Assembly: GCA_036873755.1 (NCBI GenBank)
Contig: JAVTVY010017357.1
Span: 1 to 64,000, forward strand
Length of the DNA stretch: 64,000 bases
Direction of reading: 5' to 3'
Source of the DNA: Hanleya hanleyi
Taxonomy: Eukaryota > Mollusca > Polyplacophora > Lepidopleurida > Hanleyidae
Position numbers and translations under genes: made by a program. Every line of letters begins with the position of its first letter. The stretch's first letter is position 1. The notes under the pieces are model-generated. The model was not told the DNA's origin, searched no databases, and worked only from the letters and a program-made list of their open reading frames with translations. Of this stretch, positions 62,618-64,000 are shown piece after piece.

Positions 62618-64000
62618 TTGGACCGTCTGACCTGGAGGTAACCTTTGACCTTTTGACCCGCGCGCGCGGGCACTGCCGGGGATGACGCGCGCGCTGCGGC
62701 CGGAGAACCCGCGCGCGCTGCGGGGCGCCGGGGCGGGGGCGGGAAAACACCCCGGAGGGTTGAACGTTGGAACTCTTCTGGGTTTGGAGGTAGTTTTAGT
62801 GAAAACCGGGAGTGACGTCACACACTTGCGTAGACCCACCAAACCACGTCCGAAGGTGAACGCCATTGTGGGGAAAAAAAACCCCAGTACATCAACACAC
62901 ACAAACAAGTCTAGACATGTACCCAAGGTCACGCCCCATTCACACCAACCGGAAGTGACGTCACAACCCCCACGTGACCTGGGCAGCAGAATGGATACGA
63001 CACCCTAGTGTAACCCCCTCACCTAGGCTTCACATGGATACCTCACTCGATCCCATCGGCCCATGAGAAACCCCGCTCGAGCCCAAAACGTCTATGTTCA
63101 TACCCTTGGGCCACCGCGCATGCGCAGAATGGTGACAACGCCCAAGCCGCTAGTCCAGTCAGATGCCCCTTCACGAAGGCTTCACTTTGATACCTCATAT
63201 GACCCCATTGGACCATGAGTAACTCCCCTAGCTCCAAAATGGCTATTTCCATACCCTTGGGCCACCGCGCATGCGCAGAATGGTGACAACGCCCAAGCCG
63301 CTAGTCCAGTCAGATGCCCCTTCACATAGGCTTCACTTTGATACCTCACTCGACCCCATTGGACCATGAGTAACTCCCCTAGCTCCAAAATGTCTATTTC
63401 CATACCCTTGGGCCACCGCGCATGCGCAGAATGGTGACAACGCCCAAGCCGCTAGTCCAGTCAGATGCCCCTTCACATAAGCTTCACTTTGATACCTCAT
63501 ATGACCCCATTGGACCATGAGTAACTCCCCTAGCTCCAAAATGTCTATTTCCATACCCTTGGGCCACCGCGCATGCGCAGAATGCCACTATTTCAACCCC
63601 ACATCCAGCCCATCAGATGCCCCCTCACATAAGCTTCACTTTGATACCTCATATGACCCCATTGGACCATGAGTAACTCCCCTAGCTCCAAAACGGCTAT
63701 TTCCATACCCTTGGGCCACCGCGCATGCGCAGAATGCCACTATTTCAACCCCATACCCAGCCCATCAGATGCCCCCTCACATAAGCTTCACTTTGATACC
63801 TCATATGACCCCATTGGACCATGAGTAACTCCCCTAGCTCCAAAACGTCTATTTCCATACCCTTGGTCCACACGAGTTGTCTCCCTTGCGTCAATGTGTG
63901 CAGATGGCGCTATGGTTTGGATGGACGCCGTGATGTGGAAAGGGCGTCCCCACACCATCGTGGAGCCGCCATTTTGTTTGTTGATTTCTTGCGGAGATAC
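62618..64000. repeat. E3 right terminal inverted repeat (runs off window)
   Basis: Inverse of 50,362-51,448, with five 151-bp units (TGCGCATGCGCAG at about 63,117, 63,268, 63,419, 63,570 and 63,722) against three on the left. Copies are nearly identical between arms outside the tandem block, so E3 is much younger than E2. The outer end lies beyond 64,000. Confidence 0.92.

Larger units (their letters stand above)
49777..64000 (-). mobile_element. E3: nearly complete Polinton/Maverick lacking polymerase
   Basis: TIR arms (left to 51,448; right from 62,618 to beyond the window) enclose a gene row that is intact except for the penton and protease. The left limit is placed at TTTCACCCGGATGTAGTGAC by similarity to the polB element end at 3,545. 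Order from the right: zinc-finger/polB-N gene (+), then all - strand: tail-anchored protein, two PC4-like proteins, integrase, membrane protein, ATPase, hydrophobic-tail protein, proline-rich protein, penton, core, major capsid, protease. Integrase, ATPase, capsid and protease together define the Polinton class. Confidence 0.93.

Noticed and set aside
1..64000. CRISPR array or bacterial operon
   Set aside because: No spacer-repeat pattern; exon-intron structure, SINE/LINE content and TATA/AATAAA signals are eukaryotic.

Overview
The window is animal nuclear DNA, most likely from a mollusc and perhaps a gastropod. The reasons are intron-containing host genes with GT/AG exons, heavy repeat content, and a SINE copy at 34.26-34.50 kb. 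That SINE ends in a CACTCACTC tail of a kind I associate with gastropod genomes; the taxon is an inference. Two host genes are visible. The last two exons of an alkaline phosphatase are on the + strand (17,579-17,713 and 20,821-21,119). Three exons of a multi-pass transporter resembling the CRT/DMT family are on the - strand (47,219-46,999; 26,264-26,169; 25,088-24,675).

The dominant content is Polinton/Maverick (adintovirus-like) elements, endogenous double-stranded DNA virus-like transposons, in several states of decay. (i) At the left edge, a protein-primed type DNA polymerase B gene runs off the window on the - strand (2,486 to 1), with a duplicated TATA promoter and arrays of GCCGCCATCTTG. 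(ii) At 12.59-14.69 kb, a terminal-repeat-like remnant is followed by an intact, unusual gene encoding a CARD, two PC4-like segments and a Cys/His tail. Its upstream region carries a tight array of NFI-type palindromes. (iii) Element E2 (26,361-37,909) lies in the large transporter intron. It is a wrecked Polinton with 1.7-kb inverted terminal repeats (TIRs) ending in 230-bp palindromes, and a collinear set of pseudogenes. (iv) Element E4 (38,516-46,160), in the same intron, has related TIRs, unknown cargo and a 5'-truncated LINE inserted in one TIR. (v) Element E3 (about 49,777 to beyond 64,000) is nearly complete.

E3 runs, from right to left on the - strand: a tail-anchored protein, two paralogous PC4-like proteins, integrase, a membrane protein, packaging ATPase, a small hydrophobic-tail protein, a proline-rich protein, penton-like capsid protein (frameshifted), a basic core protein, the double jelly-roll major capsid protein and an adenain-type protease split by an insertion. 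The only gene on the + strand encodes three C2H2 zinc fingers joined to the N-terminal domain of the Polinton polymerase. No polymerase catalytic core exists anywhere in E3 or E2. Polymerase must therefore come in trans, or these lineages lost it.

The rest is repeats: a 157-bp satellite of about 25 copies (7.27-11.28 kb), foldback/MITE elements (3.69-4.43, 11.30-11.56, 18.33-20.74 and 47.99-48.63 kb), a 119-133-bp MITE, a LINE 3' remnant (22.96-23.80 kb), minisatellites, and AT-rich unannotated intron or intergenic DNA.
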